NCBI GenBank assembly: GCA_902777355.1
Contig: CACYTU010000077.1
Span: 1-33,617, forward strand
Length of the DNA: 33,617 nt
From: an uncultured Lachnospiraceae bacterium
GTDB lineage: Bacteria > Bacillota > Clostridia > Lachnospirales > Lachnospiraceae
Reading direction: 5' to 3'
Shown here piece by piece: positions 32,992 to 33,617 of the stretch. Below the pieces are notes generated by a model, which was not told the origin of the DNA, did no database searches, and worked only from the letters and a program-made list of their open reading frames with translations. A program made the position numbers and the translations under genes. Every line of letters starts with the position of its first letter. Position 1 is the first letter of the stretch.

Positions 32992-33048
32992 CAGGATATT
33001 TTACACAGGATATTTTTCACAGGATATTTTTACACAGGATATTTTCCA
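32992..33048. repeat. Four tandem 14-15 bp units
   Basis: CAGGATATTTTACA and close variants repeat four times in a row, differing mainly in T-run length. It lies between repeat family A and the acyl-CoA dehydrogenase terminator. Confidence 0.85.
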
Positions 33049-33064
33049 ATAGATGGATGTCTCT

Positions 33065-33105
33065 AAAAAGACCCCGATGCATCAGGGACTGCTGCACCGG
33101 GGTCT
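33065..33105 (-). terminator. Intrinsic terminator of the acyl-CoA dehydrogenase gene
   Basis: AGACCCCGATGCA (33069-33081) pairs with TGCACCGGGGTCT (33093-33105) with one A-C mismatch; T5 follows on the minus strand. A T-run on the other side could make it bidirectional. Confidence 0.9.
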
Positions 33106-33152
33106 GCTTTTTTAATTTGGCTGTCCCCCAAAGGGGACGGGTAGATATCTGA

Positions 33153-33617
33153 TTATCTGAGCATAGCGCCGCCGATGACCATCATCTGAACTTCGGATGT
33201 GCCTTCATAGATCTCAGTGATCTTGGCATCACGCATCATGCGCTCGATGGGATAGTCACGGGTGTAGCCATAGCCGCCGTACAGCTGTACGCAGCGACGA
33301 GTAACATCACTTGCGTTGCCTGCAGCAACCAGCTTAGCCTCTGCAGCCAGGAAGGTGTAAGGCTTGCCTTCGTCAACAGCGTTAGCTGCCTGATAGACCA
33401 GAAGTCTTGCAGCGTCTGTGTTAGCCTGCATCTTAGCCAGCTCGAACTGAGTGTTCTGGAACTTGGCGATAGGTCTGCCGAACTGAGCTCTCTCTTTAAC
33501 GTACTGCTTTGTGATCTCGATAGCGCCTTCAGCAATACCAAGAGCCTGTGCAGCGATACCGATACGGCCGCCGTCCAGAGTCATCATAGCGATCTTGAAG
33601 CCCTTGCCGACTTCGCC
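33153..33617 (-). CDS. Acyl-CoA dehydrogenase, probably butyryl-CoA dehydrogenase (partial)
   Basis: The C-terminal 154 residues of a flavin-dependent acyl-CoA dehydrogenase; the reading frame runs off the right edge. Visible features are GKGFKIAMMTLDGGRIGIAAQALG, then YVKERAQFGRPIAKFQNTQF, and YGGYGYTRDYPIERMMRDAKITEIYEGTSEVQ with the expected catalytic Glu in EIYEGT. This fits short-chain (butyryl-CoA) dehydrogenase of butyrate-forming Clostridia, acting with electron-transfer flavoproteins; their genes would be outside the window. Its codon use is tidy, suggesting high expression. Gene symbol bcd is plausible but not assigned without the rest of the protein. Confidence 0.92.
   Translation of the reverse strand, partial: GEVGKGFKIAMMTLDGGRIGIAAQALGIAEGAIEITKQYVKERAQFGRPIAKFQNTQFELAKMQANTDAARLLVYQAANAVDEGKPYTFLAAEAKLVAAGNASDVTRRCVQLYGGYGYTRDYPIERMMRDAKITEIYEGTSEVQMMVIGGAMLR

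Larger units (their letters stand above)
32829..33064. other. Repeat-rich spacer between acyl-CoA dehydrogenase and CPBP genes
   Basis: No gene is seen. It contains the full copy of repeat family A (32859-32938) and four tandem 14-15 bp units (32992-33048), then the terminator of the acyl-CoA dehydrogenase gene. The promoter of the CPBP gene should be here but is not clearly identified. Confidence 0.55.

Overview
The window looks like a chromosomal segment from a Gram-positive anaerobe of the Clostridia, most likely Lachnospiraceae-like; the genus cannot be fixed from sequence alone. The reasons are a Gram-positive-type PolC, an HrcA/CIRCE operator, strong AGGAGG-type ribosome binding sites, consensus sigma-A promoters and a butyryl-CoA-dehydrogenase-like gene at the right edge. 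Genes have fairly balanced base composition, while the spacers are AT-rich and unusually full of palindromes and short tandem repeats. No rRNA, tRNA, CRISPR array, transposase, integrase or phage gene was recognised.

Layout. 1-2400: two plus-strand genes, a P-loop ATPase of the PRK06851 type and an unidentified multi-pass membrane protein, ending at a bidirectional terminator. 2442-14234: a long minus-strand housekeeping run in the order pyrH, frr, uppS, cdsA, rseP, ispG, polC, then a metallo-beta-lactamase-fold hydrolase. It joins UMP kinase, ribosome recycling, undecaprenyl-phosphate and phospholipid precursor synthesis, intramembrane proteolysis, the MEP isoprenoid pathway and the replicative polymerase. 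It resembles the classical Firmicutes cluster, but dxr is absent from its usual place between cdsA and rseP. 14791-16617: typA/bipA on the minus strand, separated from pyrH by 556 bp of stacked palindromes. 17030-19716: lon on the plus strand, with a consensus promoter, a CIRCE operator and its own terminator.

19812-28381 is all minus strand. A mannose-family PTS operon (manX IIAB, manY IIC, manZ IID) starts from a consensus promoter with two tandem 31-bp dyad repeats upstream, and ends at a perfect palindromic terminator. Beyond this lie a DUF956 (manO-like) gene with its own likely promoter, a ThrH-type HAD phosphatase, a small mechanosensitive channel, a large PIN/NYN-like protein with a long acidic disordered middle, and a GNAT acetyltransferase. 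28748-33617 holds an ECF sigma factor overlapping an RsiV-like membrane protein, a ComEC-like lipoprotein hydrolase, a CPBP intramembrane protease and the C-terminal part of an acyl-CoA dehydrogenase.

The least ordinary content is in the spacers. There are two dispersed palindromic repeat families with more than one copy inside this window; one of them keeps its stem although the stem sequence changes. A composite nested palindrome lies between typA and pyrH. At least ten loci carry locus-specific tandem micro-repeats with units of 8 to 31 bp, several of them touching promoters, ribosome binding sites or terminators. The best protein candidate for something undescribed is the 661-residue PIN-like protein.
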